Shown here piece after piece: positions 18,059 through 28,623 of a DNA stretch of 64,000 nt. The position numbers and the translations under genes were made by a program. The first letter of the stretch is position 1. Each line of letters begins with the position of its first letter. This DNA is from Clostridia bacterium. Its GTDB lineage: Bacteria; Bacillota; Clostridia; Oscillospirales; Acutalibacteraceae. The stretch lies in NCBI GenBank assembly GCA_017507805.1, contig JAFWAC010000015.1:62001-126000 (forward strand). The letters run 5' to 3'. A model generated the notes under the pieces. It was not told the origin of the DNA. It did not search any database and saw only the letters and a program-made list of their open reading frames with translations.

Positions 18059-20581
18059 ATGGTTTACACAGGAAAGCATTTAAAGGAAATTTCCTTTCCA
18101 ATAGGCGGAATAGGAACAGGCAGTATTGGACTTACAGGAAACGGTATGCTTCTTGATTGGGAGATATTTAACCGTCCTAATAAGGGGAGCTATAATGATT
18201 ACTGTCATTTTGCGGTAAAGGCAGAATATCCTGACGGCAGGGTGAATACAAGGGTACTTGCAGGAGATACTCTTCATAATCTTACGGGTAATTTCGAGGA
18301 TGGCTGTTATCTTGGATTCGGTCATGGACCTGAGCGAAAAACCCTTTGCGGTATGCCGCATTTTAAAAAGGTGAAATTTGACGGCAGTTTTCCTATTGCC
18401 ACTCTAACCTTTGAGGATGAAAACTTTCCGGCAAAGGTTATACTGAAGGCGTTTAACCCATTTATCCCACTTGATGCGGATAATTCCTCTATTCCTGCTG
18501 CTTTTTTTGATATAACCTTTAAAAGCCGTGAACCGAACATTAAGTATACAGCGGTGCTTTCGATGTGTAATAAGGTTGATTCGGGTATAAATAAAAGGGT
18601 TTCAAACGATAAATATACTATGATTTCGATGAAAACTGCGAATTTTCAGGAGGATAGTATCAATTATTGCGATATGACCGTGGCGGTTGATGCAAGTGAC
18701 GGACTTTATCAGGAATATTGGTATCGCGGCGGCTGGGAGGATGCACTCAACAGCTTTTGGTACGAGTTTAATAATGGTAATCTTGAAAATCGCACTTATG
18801 AAAAGGATGGTTATCGTGACAAATGTTCGGTTGGGGCAGTAAAAGAACTTGATTCAAAAAATTCTTGTAATTTCAGGTTCATTATTTCTTGGAATATGCC
18901 CAACAACTATAACTATTGGGAGCCGTGTAAAGACGAAAACGGAAAAGATGTTAGTTGGAAAAATTATTATACTACACTTTTTAAGGATTCGGTGGCTTCT
19001 TGTCTATACAGTCTTGATAATTGGGATATGCTTTATAAAAGAACCGATAGCTTTTGCAGGTCGCTTCATTCCTCCACACTTGATAAAAGCATAATTGATG
19101 CGGTATCCTCCACTATGTCTGTCCTGAAATCACCAACCGTGCTTCGTCTTGAGGATGGCACCTTCTATGCCTTTGAAGGTGTGCATCAGACAGAAGGCTC
19201 CTGTGAGGGTACCTGTACTCATGTATGGAGCTATGCCTACGCGCTTTGCTTTCTTTTCCCGGAGCTTGAACGAAGTATCAGAGATACAGAAATCAAGTAT
19301 AACACCGATGGGATAGGAAGTATGCAGTTCAGGAGTATGCTGCCGTTTGAACAGCGTGAAAGATGGGCTTTCCATCCTTGTGTTGACGGACAGATGGCAA
19401 ATATTGTTAAAATATACCGCGATTGGAAAATAAGCGGTAATAGTGATTGGCTCAAACAAAATTGGAATGATATAAAGAAGCTCCTTGAGTTTGCTTGGCA
19501 TAAGGATAATAAATACGAATGGGATCGCGACCGCGATGGAGTTTTAGAGGGGAGACAGCATCATACCCTTGATATGGAGTTTTTCGGGCCTACCGCATGG
19601 CTTGAGGGAATGTATCTTGCGGCACTTAAAGCGGCGGCAGAAATGGCAAAATTTCTGGGTGATGATGAGAAATGCAAGGAGTATACAGAGCTGTTTAATA
19701 AGGGCTATGAGTGGACTCGTGAAAACCTTTTCAATGGTGAATATTATTTCCATAAGATAGACCTTGAACATAAGGAATACGCTGAGCATTTTGATTGTCT
19801 TAACTATTGGAACGATGAAAAGCGCGAGCTTAAATATCAGATAGGTGAGGGTTGTGCAATAGACCAGATGCTTGGTCAATGGCATGCAACAATCAGCAAT
19901 TTGGGTGATGTTTTTGATAAATCTCAACGCCGTATTGCACTTAAAAATCTTTATAAGAATAACTTTAAAACCAACCTTCGTGAGCATACTAATCCATGGC
20001 GCTCTTTTGCACTTAACGATGAGGCGGGCACCCTGCTTTGCAGTTATCCCGAGGGTACAAGAAAGCCGGTTATTCCCATGGTTTACTGCGAGGAGTGCTG
20101 GACGGGGTGCGAGTATGCATTTGCGGGTCAGTTATTCAGCGAGGGACTTTATAACGAGGGTTTATCGGTTGTGAAAGCGGTGCGAAATCGCTTCAGAGGC
20201 GATAACCGCAACCCATATAATGAGTTTGAGTGCGGCAGTAACTATGCAAGAGCAATGTCAAGCTTTGCACTTTTGCCAATTCTTAGCGGATATGAGTTTG
20301 ATATGCCGAACAAGCATATCGGCTTCACCCCGAAAATCAAAGGTGATTTCAAATGCTTTTTCAGTATTGGAAGCGGTTGGGGCGATTTTGTTAAGACCGA
20401 AAGCTGTCAAAAAATTATTTTGCGTGGCGGAAAATTGGAACTTTGCAGTGTCACATTAGGCACGATAGGGAATGTAAAGAGGGTTATTGCGGACGGAAAA
20501 TGTGTAGATTTCACTCAGCGCGGTAATGATATATTGCTTGACAATGTAACGGTTAAGAGGGAAATCAAATTTGAAGTATAG
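18059..20581 (+). CDS. GH116-family glycoside hydrolase
   Basis: The protein has 840 residues and no signal peptide, so it is intracellular. GH116 enzymes are retaining beta-glucosidases or beta-xylosidases (related to bile-acid beta-glucosidase). The N-terminal block FPIGGIGTGSIGLTGNGMLL is the family hallmark. The catalytic (alpha/alpha)6 domain starts at about residue 340 with THVWSYAYALCFLFPELERS, PCVDGQMANIVKIYRDWKIS, and DRDRDGVLEGRQHHTLDMEF, which holds the expected Asp acid/base position. The start is the ATG at 18059 with GGTGGA before it; the longer reading frame begins inside the promoter. It is a single-gene unit between operator 1 and a terminator. Confidence 0.85.
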   Translation: MVYTGKHLKEISFPIGGIGTGSIGLTGNGMLLDWEIFNRPNKGSYNDYCHFAVKAEYPDGRVNTRVLAGDTLHNLTGNFEDGCYLGFGHGPERKTLCGMPHFKKVKFDGSFPIATLTFEDENFPAKVILKAFNPFIPLDADNSSIPAAFFDITFKSREPNIKYTAVLSMCNKVDSGINKRVSNDKYTMISMKTANFQEDSINYCDMTVAVDASDGLYQEYWYRGGWEDALNSFWYEFNNGNLENRTYEKDGYRDKCSVGAVKELDSKNSCNFRFIISWNMPNNYNYWEPCKDENGKDVSWKNYYTTLFKDSVASCLYSLDNWDMLYKRTDSFCRSLHSSTLDKSIIDAVSSTMSVLKSPTVLRLEDGTFYAFEGVHQTEGSCEGTCTHVWSYAYALCFLFPELERSIRDTEIKYNTDGIGSMQFRSMLPFEQRERWAFHPCVDGQMANIVKIYRDWKISGNSDWLKQNWNDIKKLLEFAWHKDNKYEWDRDRDGVLEGRQHHTLDMEFFGPTAWLEGMYLAALKAAAEMAKFLGDDEKCKEYTELFNKGYEWTRENLFNGEYYFHKIDLEHKEYAEHFDCLNYWNDEKRELKYQIGEGCAIDQMLGQWHATISNLGDVFDKSQRRIALKNLYKNNFKTNLREHTNPWRSFALNDEAGTLLCSYPEGTRKPVIPMVYCEECWTGCEYAFAGQLFSEGLYNEGLSVVKAVRNRFRGDNRNPYNEFECGSNYARAMSSFALLPILSGYEFDMPNKHIGFTPKIKGDFKCFFSIGSGWGDFVKTESCQKIILRGGKLELCSVTLGTIGNVKRVIADGKCVDFTQRGNDILLDNVTVKREIKFEV

Positions 20582-20650
20582 TATTAAAAAAGGATATATA
20601 ATATTCGTTTTCATAAGTGCAAAAAACACTTTAATGCATTAAAACAAACA

Positions 20651-20678
20651 GCACCTTACCTGTTTTATGGTAGGGTGC
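20651..20678 (+). terminator. terminator after the GH116 gene
   Basis: A ten-base stem, GCACCTTACC / GGTAGGGTGC (one G-T pair), closes an eight-base loop and is followed by a short T-rich tract. Confidence 0.6.
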
Positions 20679-20743
20679 CGTTCTATTATAAAAGGTGTTT
20701 TGTTGGAAAACATTTACATAAAGAAACAGGACAAAATCAGCCG

Positions 20744-20808
20744 TGGCAAAAAACAACAAAAAAATGGCAGATATTCACATTGTTAATGAATTTAATGTTT
20801 GATAAAAT
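20744..20808 (+). promoter_or_regulatory. regulon operator-promoter 2 (before the GH42 gene)
   Basis: TGGCA boxes start at 20744 and 20765. The -35 TTGTTA is at 20780-20785, followed by a 17-bp spacer and an extended -10 TGATAAAAT (hexamer 20803-20808). The distances are identical to copy 1. Confidence 0.8.
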
Positions 20809-20874
20809 GATTATAATTAGGTACTAAAAGGGATAATTTCACTCAAAAAACAGTTTGATATTGGAGGTAATTAT

Positions 20875-22935
20875 ATGTTTTTCCCAAAAATAGTTTATGG
20901 CACTCAGTATTATCGTTCGCCAACTCCTCTCCCTGACGAATGGGAAGGCGATATTGCAAAAATGGAAGAATTCGGTATGGATGCTTTTCAAATCCGAATT
21001 AATTGGCGATGGAATGAAAAGCGAGAAAACGAATATGATTTTTCAGATATTGACGGATTGTTGGAGCTGGCACATAAAAACGGAAGAAAGGTTGTAATGA
21101 AATTTCTTTTGGAATGTGCTCCACAGTATATTTATGACAAATATAACGGTACGAGAATAGGACCGCGTGGTGAAAAAATCAGAGGCGGCTCTCACGGAGC
21201 TTTTTATGGCGGTTGGCGTCCCTGCTTCACCAATCCGGATGTTCAACGCCGTGCCAAAGCCTTCGTTGAGAGGGTTGCTGAGCGTTATGCAGATAATCCG
21301 GATATTATTCTTTGGAACACCTGGAATGAAATACGCAATAAACCCTTTGAGGATTGCTTTTGCCCTCATTGCCGCAAGGCATTCGGTAATCATTTAAAGG
21401 AAAGATTTGGAACAATTGAAAAATTAAATGAATTTTACGGAACGGCTGAAGATGATTTCGATACGATTGCTTTGCCGTCAACCCCTCACGGTTATTGGGA
21501 TACTTTTGAGTTTAAAAAATTTAAAGGCGGTAAAGAGCTTTATAATTATCTGAAATTTGTGTATGACGGTATTAAGAAATATGACAAACGGCGTCCAATT
21601 ATGGCGCATGTTGGTGTAACAAGCGCTTTTCAGCCCTCGCTGGACGATGTTTGTGATGACCATACAGTATCGAAGGCTGTGGATTTTTGGGGCACATCTA
21701 TTCCTTGCGATTGTGCTATGGATACTCACGAAAAACGCATGGATTTTGCTATGCTTATGGACGCGGTTCGAGGCGTAGACGAGAATTTCTTTTTGCATGA
21801 AATCTATCCCGGACTTGGTATGTTTTGTATGCCGTACGACACCCCGTTTGACATGTCGTATAAGCTATATTCAGCTATTGCAGGCGGTGCAAGAGGCTTG
21901 ATATATTGGCAATACCGCGCCGAGCGCATTGGATATGAAAGTGACTGTGCCGGATTGTTCCGCGTGGATGGATCGCCCCGTCCTGTGGCTTTTGCGGCTC
22001 AGAGCTTTGCTGAAAATTTACATAAGGATATGAATTATTTTGCCGGTGCTAAAGTGGCAAAAGCGCAGGTCGCAATCGTTTTTGATTTTAATTCTTCCCT
22101 TATTTCTGCTATTGACGATACTATTGGAGCTGATTTCTCTTTTGAATTCAAAGGCTATCGTTTTTATTATCAAAGGTCTCACTCGGGAATGTATCGATTG
22201 CTGCAGGATGCAGATATAGCAGTGGATTATATCGGTGTAAATGATGTTGAAAAATTTAAGGATTACAAATTGTTATATTTCCCGTATCATACAATGCTGA
22301 ATCCTGAAATGGTACCCCATTTGGAAAAATTCATTCGTGAGGGTGGCGCAGCCATCTGCGATGAAGGCTTTGGTTTAAGAACTATGAATACATGGATGCA
22401 GCCGTATGATATTGATTGCAAACCGATTATGACAGCCCGTCTTTTTGAACGCCGATACATTAATCAGGATACAATTTCAGTAAACGGAAAAGAAATCAGC
22501 TTTACTCCGGCTAAAACAATTTATAAGGTGGAGGATGCTGAAACACTATTGTCCTTTAACGATGGCTCTCCGGCACTCTCTGAGGTCAAACACGGTGAGG
22601 GTAGGGTTTATTTGTCCGGTTTACCGATAGGATACAGTTATCATAAATATCAATCAAAGGAATTGATGAGCTATATAAAGACAATTTGCACCGATCAGGG
22701 TGTAATGCAAAATCAATATTCTGAATGCTTGTCTGATGTTACCGAAAAGCGAATGATAGGTGACGGCTATGAGATTATTTTCCTGTTTAATAGCTCGGAA
22801 GCAGAAAAAAGCTTTAAATTTGATGATGTGATTTCCTATGGCTTTACCTCGGGCTCCTTTGAAGGCGGCAAGCTTTGCCTTCCTGCCAAGACAATGGGAT
22901 ATGTTATCAAAAAAATTGATCGGAATATCAAATGA
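20875..22935 (+). CDS. GH42-type beta-galactosidase-like enzyme
   Basis: The 686 residues are cytoplasmic. The layout is an N-terminal (beta/alpha)8 barrel (about 1-390) with acid/base E152 in WNTWNEIRNK and nucleophile E309 in FLHEIYPG, the spacing seen in GH42. The family's zinc-like cluster follows the acid/base (CFCPHCRKAFGNHLKERFG). Then come a Rossmann-like trimerisation domain (about 395-590, ending in VYLSGLPIGYSYH) and a C-terminal beta domain. Family members remove beta-galactose or alpha-L-arabinopyranose, and the exact sugar here is not determined. A strong GGAGG Shine-Dalgarno precedes the ATG. It is a single gene under operator 2. Confidence 0.82.
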   Translation: MFFPKIVYGTQYYRSPTPLPDEWEGDIAKMEEFGMDAFQIRINWRWNEKRENEYDFSDIDGLLELAHKNGRKVVMKFLLECAPQYIYDKYNGTRIGPRGEKIRGGSHGAFYGGWRPCFTNPDVQRRAKAFVERVAERYADNPDIILWNTWNEIRNKPFEDCFCPHCRKAFGNHLKERFGTIEKLNEFYGTAEDDFDTIALPSTPHGYWDTFEFKKFKGGKELYNYLKFVYDGIKKYDKRRPIMAHVGVTSAFQPSLDDVCDDHTVSKAVDFWGTSIPCDCAMDTHEKRMDFAMLMDAVRGVDENFFLHEIYPGLGMFCMPYDTPFDMSYKLYSAIAGGARGLIYWQYRAERIGYESDCAGLFRVDGSPRPVAFAAQSFAENLHKDMNYFAGAKVAKAQVAIVFDFNSSLISAIDDTIGADFSFEFKGYRFYYQRSHSGMYRLLQDADIAVDYIGVNDVEKFKDYKLLYFPYHTMLNPEMVPHLEKFIREGGAAICDEGFGLRTMNTWMQPYDIDCKPIMTARLFERRYINQDTISVNGKEISFTPAKTIYKVEDAETLLSFNDGSPALSEVKHGEGRVYLSGLPIGYSYHKYQSKELMSYIKTICTDQGVMQNQYSECLSDVTEKRMIGDGYEIIFLFNSSEAEKSFKFDDVISYGFTSGSFEGGKLCLPAKTMGYVIKKIDRNIK

Positions 22936-22976
22936 CCGTAATATATCTTTTAAATAAAATTGCCCGATTTTAAATG

Positions 22977-23041
22977 TGGCAAAAAAACACAAAAGAATGG
23001 CAATTATACATATTGCCAACAAAATTAGCGTTTACTATAAT
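22977..23041 (+). promoter_or_regulatory. regulon operator-promoter 3 (before the solute-binding protein operon)
   Basis: TGGCA boxes start at 22977 and 22998. The -35 TTGCCA is at 23013-23018, followed by a 17-bp spacer and a -10 TATAAT at 23036-23041. This copy has the best -10 and lacks the TG extension. Confidence 0.8.
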
Positions 23042-23124
23042 TATATTGTGAAAAAAATCAACAAATAATCATTTTAATAGATGGTTTGATTTGAAACACA
23101 GAAATTTTTAAGGAGTTGTAATTA

Positions 23125-24618
23125 ATGGAACGAAGAATTATTAGAATTTTATCGGCTGTTTTATGCGTAAGCATTCTTTTGACACTTACAGCGTGCGGAG
23201 ATTCGGGGAGAACGGTTATCGATCCGGATTCTTTAGAAACCAGCACCGTTATTACTACCGAAAGCAATGATACCGGTTCTCAGGATGAAAACGGAGAGCA
23301 AACCGTAAGCGGTAGCTCTAATCTGCGCTTTGGGGTTACTAATACCAAAAAAATGCCCAACTTTATTTCTAAAATCAAGAACAATACGCTTACTGTACTT
23401 TCATCGTCAGCAGGTGGAAGCAGTGTTGAGTTTGATACCCAGCTTGAAATTTTTAAAGAGCTTACAGGAATTGATTTAAAATTCGATACCATCGTTGTTC
23501 CGTGGAGTCAGATGCCCGAAAAGCTTGCTTCAATGGTTATGGCGGGTTCAGCGCCTGACCTGTTTGATTATGCTCAAAGCTCTTGGCTTTCTTTGCTCAA
23601 GCAACCATATTGGGACGATTTGAATAAATATATAGATTTTGACGATGCGCTATGGAAGGATGTAAAAAATGTTGCTCCTGCTATATCTACATATAACGGC
23701 AAGCGCGTTGCATTTTTCACAACCGGTTATGGTTTGACAGGTAATACCATTATATACAATACAAAGCTTGTGCAGGATGCCGCAGAGGGCGATGCTTCAT
23801 TATATGATCCCCTCGATATGTTCTATGACGGAAAGTGGACTTGGTCTGCTCTTCAAAAGTATGTTGAAAAGATAAGTGATCCTGATGATGGTATCTATGG
23901 TATCGCTCTTCCGAATAACCGTATATCTGCCTTTATTGCAACTACCGGTAATGACATTATCAGAATCAATTCTTCTACACAAAAGCTTGAATATAATCTT
24001 GAAAACAAGAATGTTACCCGTGCTTTTAATTATGCTAAGTCATTAATTAAATTATCCGATCTTCCGGGAACCTGGCAGGGTATGAGTATGGTTCTCAGTG
24101 ATTCCTTAGGATTCTTCTGCGATGTAAACGGCGCATGGCCACTCAAGGATTCTGCCGACACAATAAAGGCTGTAAAAGCAGGAAAAATATTAGCAGTACC
24201 GTTCCCGAGAGACGATAATGTAGATGTTTATTATAGCGGAAGCCTTTCGGATCCTACCTGTATACCGCTTAAGGCTAAAAATCCGTGGCTTGCATCGGCG
24301 TGGCTGTATTTCAAGAGATATATGGCTTATAATCCGAATAAAGAGCTGTCTGCTAAGAATGAGAAGCTTTACAAAGAAACATACGGTTGGCCCGATAAGC
24401 TTTATATGTTAAATTCACCCGAAGCGCATGGGGATGTATTTAAGAAGGTTAATGTGACATATACCATGGATGTTATTCCGTTTGGTGAGCGTCTTGCCGA
24501 TTTTGATCAGGATACATATTGGAGCCTTGCTACAAATGTCAATGTGCTTACCTCTCAAATGGTAGAGCAGGTAGGACCGAGCCTGAAAACAGCTATAAAT
24601 AGATTTAACAGCAAATAA
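23125..24618 (+). CDS. sugar ABC transporter solute-binding lipoprotein
   Basis: The 497 residues begin with a lipoprotein signal peptide whose lipobox is LTAC (Cys about 25), then an acidic Ser/Thr linker (about 27-60) and a family 1 extracellular solute-binding domain. Visible features are LEIFKELTGIDLKFDTI (first lobe), KLASMVMAGSAPDLFDY and the hinge-region AFFTTGYGLTGNTIIYNTKL. It captures an oligosaccharide outside the cell for one of the permease pairs encoded 17-24 kb downstream. It is the first gene of a unit with the repeat protein and the lipoprotein that follow. Shine-Dalgarno AAGGAG. Confidence 0.87.
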   Translation: MERRIIRILSAVLCVSILLTLTACGDSGRTVIDPDSLETSTVITTESNDTGSQDENGEQTVSGSSNLRFGVTNTKKMPNFISKIKNNTLTVLSSSAGGSSVEFDTQLEIFKELTGIDLKFDTIVVPWSQMPEKLASMVMAGSAPDLFDYAQSSWLSLLKQPYWDDLNKYIDFDDALWKDVKNVAPAISTYNGKRVAFFTTGYGLTGNTIIYNTKLVQDAAEGDASLYDPLDMFYDGKWTWSALQKYVEKISDPDDGIYGIALPNNRISAFIATTGNDIIRINSSTQKLEYNLENKNVTRAFNYAKSLIKLSDLPGTWQGMSMVLSDSLGFFCDVNGAWPLKDSADTIKAVKAGKILAVPFPRDDNVDVYYSGSLSDPTCIPLKAKNPWLASAWLYFKRYMAYNPNKELSAKNEKLYKETYGWPDKLYMLNSPEAHGDVFKKVNVTYTMDVIPFGERLADFDQDTYWSLATNVNVLTSQMVEQVGPSLKTAINRFNSK

Positions 24619-24668
24619 TTACAGTTGTTTAGTTTGGTTCTATAATTATATTAATCATAGGAGGAAGT

Positions 24669-27600
24669 ATGAAAAAGGTAATTTCGTTTCTTTTAGTTTT
24701 AACAATAGTTTTAACTTCTTTGAATATGATAATTTTTTCATCCGAAGCGCTTATAACGGACGCTATGAGCCCGGGGAAAGCAGATACCATTACTATTTTG
24801 GATAATCCGATACATGCATTGGGCGATGGAACAAGTGGCGATGTTTGTATTGTTGCAAACGGTAGCTTTGAAGGTGCTTTTGCTAAAGTGAATGAAAATG
24901 TAGCCGCTTCAAAGGTGTTTACCACTTGGCGCTGGTTTTTGTGGAACAGTAGCTTTTATTCGCATATTTCTGCCGGAAACTATGTTTATTGTCCAAATCC
25001 GAACAATAATGAAGGAATTCCCGAAATCGTTTATAGCATATCCGGAAACAGTGTGTTGAAATTTAGTTTAGGCTTGCGAGCAGATACTGCAGAATGGTCT
25101 GATTTTAAAATTGAATATTCTAAAAACGGTGATGAGTATTCAGCGGTAAAAGCCTCTGATGTTGTTTATACTACCGAGAATTTTCAGGCGGATGCAGCAT
25201 ATTGTCAAGGAGAAAAGTCCGGTCAACCTCATACAGTAGCTGTAAGGTCTTATGATGTCTTTGTTGAAGAAACGGGATTTGTAAAAATAACCCTTCCAAA
25301 AGCTAAGACAATCAAGACAAATACAATAGAAAAAGGGCTGAATACCGCTGATTATGCATTTATCGGTTCTTCGGCATTTCTAATTCCGGCAACTGTGACC
25401 GAGGTTGATGCTGATAGACTTAAGCCCGGTGATGATGATATAATTTCTGTAAACACTTCATCAAGTCCTTTGTGCGGAGATAAGGGTAAATTAGCATACT
25501 CTAAGGCAGATGTAACATCATTAGCTACGCTCAACGAAGGTGCTTCTGCCGTATTGGTTGACAGCGATTGGCATTGGTCTAATAATCCCAATTTTTATCT
25601 TGAGGTTGTTCCGGTTGATAGTTGGGTTTATTCGATAAACCCCTGGAATTCTACCGTTACTCCGACCGTTACTTATAAGGTGACCGGGGGAACAAGAGTC
25701 GATTTCAAGGTGGTGCTCAGAGATGGAGCAGCTTCCTTTGAGGATGTTGAAATTTCTTACTCGGTTGACGGGGATGCCTTTGAAACCGTTTCAAAAAACA
25801 AGTTAAATTATTCCGAAAATGTATACAGTGCTGATATCAGCAAATTGCGTGTCAGAAACTATCAGGTTTATATTCCTAAGGATAATGGTCTTTTGCGTAT
25901 AACACTTCCTAAAGCAAGCACCGTTATGGATGCTATTGTTGGAAATTCGCTCAATCCTGACCGCGAAAGCGTTGTATATTCGTCCGCTATGGTCATTCCC
26001 GCTTCGTGTGAATATTCCAATAAGGTGTTGACAGCCGGTAAAAGTGATGAAATAACAGTTTCTTCGAATTCAACCGTAATTGCAGGCGGTTTTGCTGATG
26101 ATAGCCTGTGCGCGGTTGGAGCATCGGATATAGGAACAGAATATGCCCGCGTAAACGGTGGAATTGCAGCAACAAAGGTATTTTCAACATGGAGATGGTT
26201 CAGAGGAAACAGCGAGTTTTATAACGATGTTATTCCTGCCAGCACTCCCGAAAAGACAAGCTGGTTATATTCGGTTAATCCGTCATATCTCGATGGAGCG
26301 CCCACTATACAATACGATGTTGTAGCGGATACCGAGGTAAGCCTTAAGATAGGAATTAGAAACGATACAGCTAATTGGAATGATGTTAAGTTCAGCTTTT
26401 CCACAGATGGCACTTTTTTTAATAACGAAGCCTTAAACTCGGTTTATATTTCGGAAAAATATGTGTGTGAAGATGTTATGTATTCCGGCGGAAAAAAATC
26501 GGGAACCTTCCATGAGATCGAGGTAAGAGAATATATTGTTTCCATTCCTGAGGATGGCATTCTTAAGATTGAATTCCCGACGGGCGTTGATGTAGCAAAT
26601 AATATTTTAAATAACAATCTTAATCCGAGTTCATATAGCGTTGTATTTTCATCGGTGTTTATGTTGCCGGCAACCTGCTATAAAGCAGGCACAAGCACAG
26701 GCGCTTTTACCAGAGAATATCAGTATGTAGTTTCGGTTGGCAAAAAACTGATAACGATATCGGATAGCATAGCTCTTAAGGATATATCAAATTATATCGA
26801 ATTTAAAAATATGCCGAAGGAAAAATATACTTTCCAGTATTTAGATGAAAAGGGAAAGCCGCTTGTTGATGAGAATGCTATTATTCCTGCGGGCTGCAAC
26901 CTCAATATAATTGATTCTAAAGGCGAGATAGTTAAAAAATATATTATTGAGCGCAGTTACAACGAAAAGCGCCTTATGACAATAGGTACATCGGATAGTC
27001 TCAGCTTGAGTAATGCACCGCACTATTATGATGCTGACGGTAAAATGGTAATTACTTCGGCATATTTGCAAAATAGCGGTCTTGAGTATGCCACCGTTTC
27101 AGGCGCAGTCCTTCTCAAACAGACAGATAGCTGGGTATTCTCTCCGTTTTTTACCTTGGGCGCAGATGACAAGGTTTGGTCAACTGTATATGCAATGGGC
27201 GAAGCCTCCAAGATTACCGGAGAGAGAGTTTCGATTGCCTGGAGAGTAGCAGAGCGAAGTGAATTCCAGATTCCCATTATGTTGCCGGCTGATTGTTCGA
27301 GTTTTTATAATGAATTCGAGTTTTTGATTTCAAGTGACGGCGAGCATTATGAAAAAGTTCCCGCACATTTAATCGAATACAGGCAGACCACAAGAAATTA
27401 TAACAATTGGGGCGATGCTTACACACGCTTCTATTCGATACATATGGTTGAAGAGGGATATATCAAGGTTGTTTTCCCTGAATTTAGCCGTACTCAGGAA
27501 GAAATTTCCAAAATAAACAGCGGTATAAATTTCATTGAATCGGTAGTATGTATTGCGCCGCCAACAGTAGTTAAGAGCAGTAAGGATAGCTCGGTTTCAG

Positions 27601-28622
27601 TTGGTGAAAAATCCGAAAATATTAATATTACAATCGATGAGATAAATAAAAAAATCGAAGCTGTAGGTCTTAATAAAGCTAATCTTACGGTTGGCGATTT
27701 AGTAAATAGTCTTGCTTTGAATTATTGCTATGGCAAGGTTATAGACGCAAACGGAAAAGAGGTTCCCTATAGCACCAAGCTTTCCGATAGCTTTAAGTTG
27801 TCGGTTTATACAAGAGGTAATGTCTTTACTCAGGATGATACCCATTTCACGGATTATGATGTGAAAGTAACAATGATAGAGAAATTCTTTAAACCGGAAA
27901 TTTCTGCTAAGGATCAGACCGTAATCATTAATTATAATGATAATACAGTTAATGTCAGCTTTACAATATACGATACCATAAATTATGAGACCTTACTATC
28001 AAGGCTGAATTTCTCACATTGCACTTATAAGCTTACAACTGTAGGAAATGTGCCTTTTACGGATACAATGTCGAATGTAGGTAGCAGTCCTGTATTTATT
28101 AAGCTTTACACTAAGGATTGCCCCGGAATTGAGGATGGCACATACTACGATTCCTATGAAATTTTAGGAGAAATCCTTAAGGCTGACCGTGTATTTAAAT
28201 CGAGAGATACATCTGTGCTTTATATAGATGAAGGCACCAAAACAATCTATTATAAAAATGATATAACAATCGGTCAAATGAAAAAAGGCTTGATAATGAT
28301 CAACACTTCAATTAGCTTTTTTGATGCGGAAGAAAACGAGCTGTATGAGGATAATATTATTTTAAAGGAAAATATGTTTATTTCAACAACATACGGTTCC
28401 ACAGAGCTTTATTATACCCTTCAGCCAATGACGGTAGTTATCAAACCCGCTTCAAAGCAAACTGTCACAACCAAAAACTATCGGATTATTGAGGGATATG
28501 ATTCGGATATTAAGTTAGTAATAACTGTTTCAATTATAGCGGGAGCTTGTTTGCTTGTGTTGATTGCAACAATTGTTGTTCTTATCGTTGTTAAGCGTAG
28601 AAAAAGGAAGGGAATGCGATAA
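24669..28622 (+). CDS. large membrane-anchored surface protein with repeated unknown domains
   Basis: The protein has 1317 residues: a signal peptide (1-27), three copies of an approximately 200-residue domain (from about 35, 252 and 455), a divergent fourth copy (about 771-975), two or three smaller beta-rich modules (about 985-1270), a C-terminal membrane helix (about 1281-1308) and a basic tail, KRRKRKGMR. The domain hallmarks are TWRW/DWHW, FY, SWVYSxNP and LRxxxASWxDV. The same domain recurs in the proteins at 30483 and 33716. It probably displays glycan-binding domains at the cell surface next to the solute-binding protein; binding is inferred. Shine-Dalgarno AGGAGG. Confidence 0.75.
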   Translation: MKKVISFLLVLTIVLTSLNMIIFSSEALITDAMSPGKADTITILDNPIHALGDGTSGDVCIVANGSFEGAFAKVNENVAASKVFTTWRWFLWNSSFYSHISAGNYVYCPNPNNNEGIPEIVYSISGNSVLKFSLGLRADTAEWSDFKIEYSKNGDEYSAVKASDVVYTTENFQADAAYCQGEKSGQPHTVAVRSYDVFVEETGFVKITLPKAKTIKTNTIEKGLNTADYAFIGSSAFLIPATVTEVDADRLKPGDDDIISVNTSSSPLCGDKGKLAYSKADVTSLATLNEGASAVLVDSDWHWSNNPNFYLEVVPVDSWVYSINPWNSTVTPTVTYKVTGGTRVDFKVVLRDGAASFEDVEISYSVDGDAFETVSKNKLNYSENVYSADISKLRVRNYQVYIPKDNGLLRITLPKASTVMDAIVGNSLNPDRESVVYSSAMVIPASCEYSNKVLTAGKSDEITVSSNSTVIAGGFADDSLCAVGASDIGTEYARVNGGIAATKVFSTWRWFRGNSEFYNDVIPASTPEKTSWLYSVNPSYLDGAPTIQYDVVADTEVSLKIGIRNDTANWNDVKFSFSTDGTFFNNEALNSVYISEKYVCEDVMYSGGKKSGTFHEIEVREYIVSIPEDGILKIEFPTGVDVANNILNNNLNPSSYSVVFSSVFMLPATCYKAGTSTGAFTREYQYVVSVGKKLITISDSIALKDISNYIEFKNMPKEKYTFQYLDEKGKPLVDENAIIPAGCNLNIIDSKGEIVKKYIIERSYNEKRLMTIGTSDSLSLSNAPHYYDADGKMVITSAYLQNSGLEYATVSGAVLLKQTDSWVFSPFFTLGADDKVWSTVYAMGEASKITGERVSIAWRVAERSEFQIPIMLPADCSSFYNEFEFLISSDGEHYEKVPAHLIEYRQTTRNYNNWGDAYTRFYSIHMVEEGYIKVVFPEFSRTQEEISKINSGINFIESVVCIAPPTVVKSSKDSSVSVGEKSENINITIDEINKKIEAVGLNKANLTVGDLVNSLALNYCYGKVIDANGKEVPYSTKLSDSFKLSVYTRGNVFTQDDTHFTDYDVKVTMIEKFFKPEISAKDQTVIINYNDNTVNVSFTIYDTINYETLLSRLNFSHCTYKLTTVGNVPFTDTMSNVGSSPVFIKLYTKDCPGIEDGTYYDSYEILGEILKADRVFKSRDTSVLYIDEGTKTIYYKNDITIGQMKKGLIMINTSISFFDAEENELYEDNIILKENMFISTTYGSTELYYTLQPMTVVIKPASKQTVTTKNYRIIEGYDSDIKLVITVSIIAGACLLVLIATIVVLIVVKRRKRKGMR

Positions 28623-28623
28623 A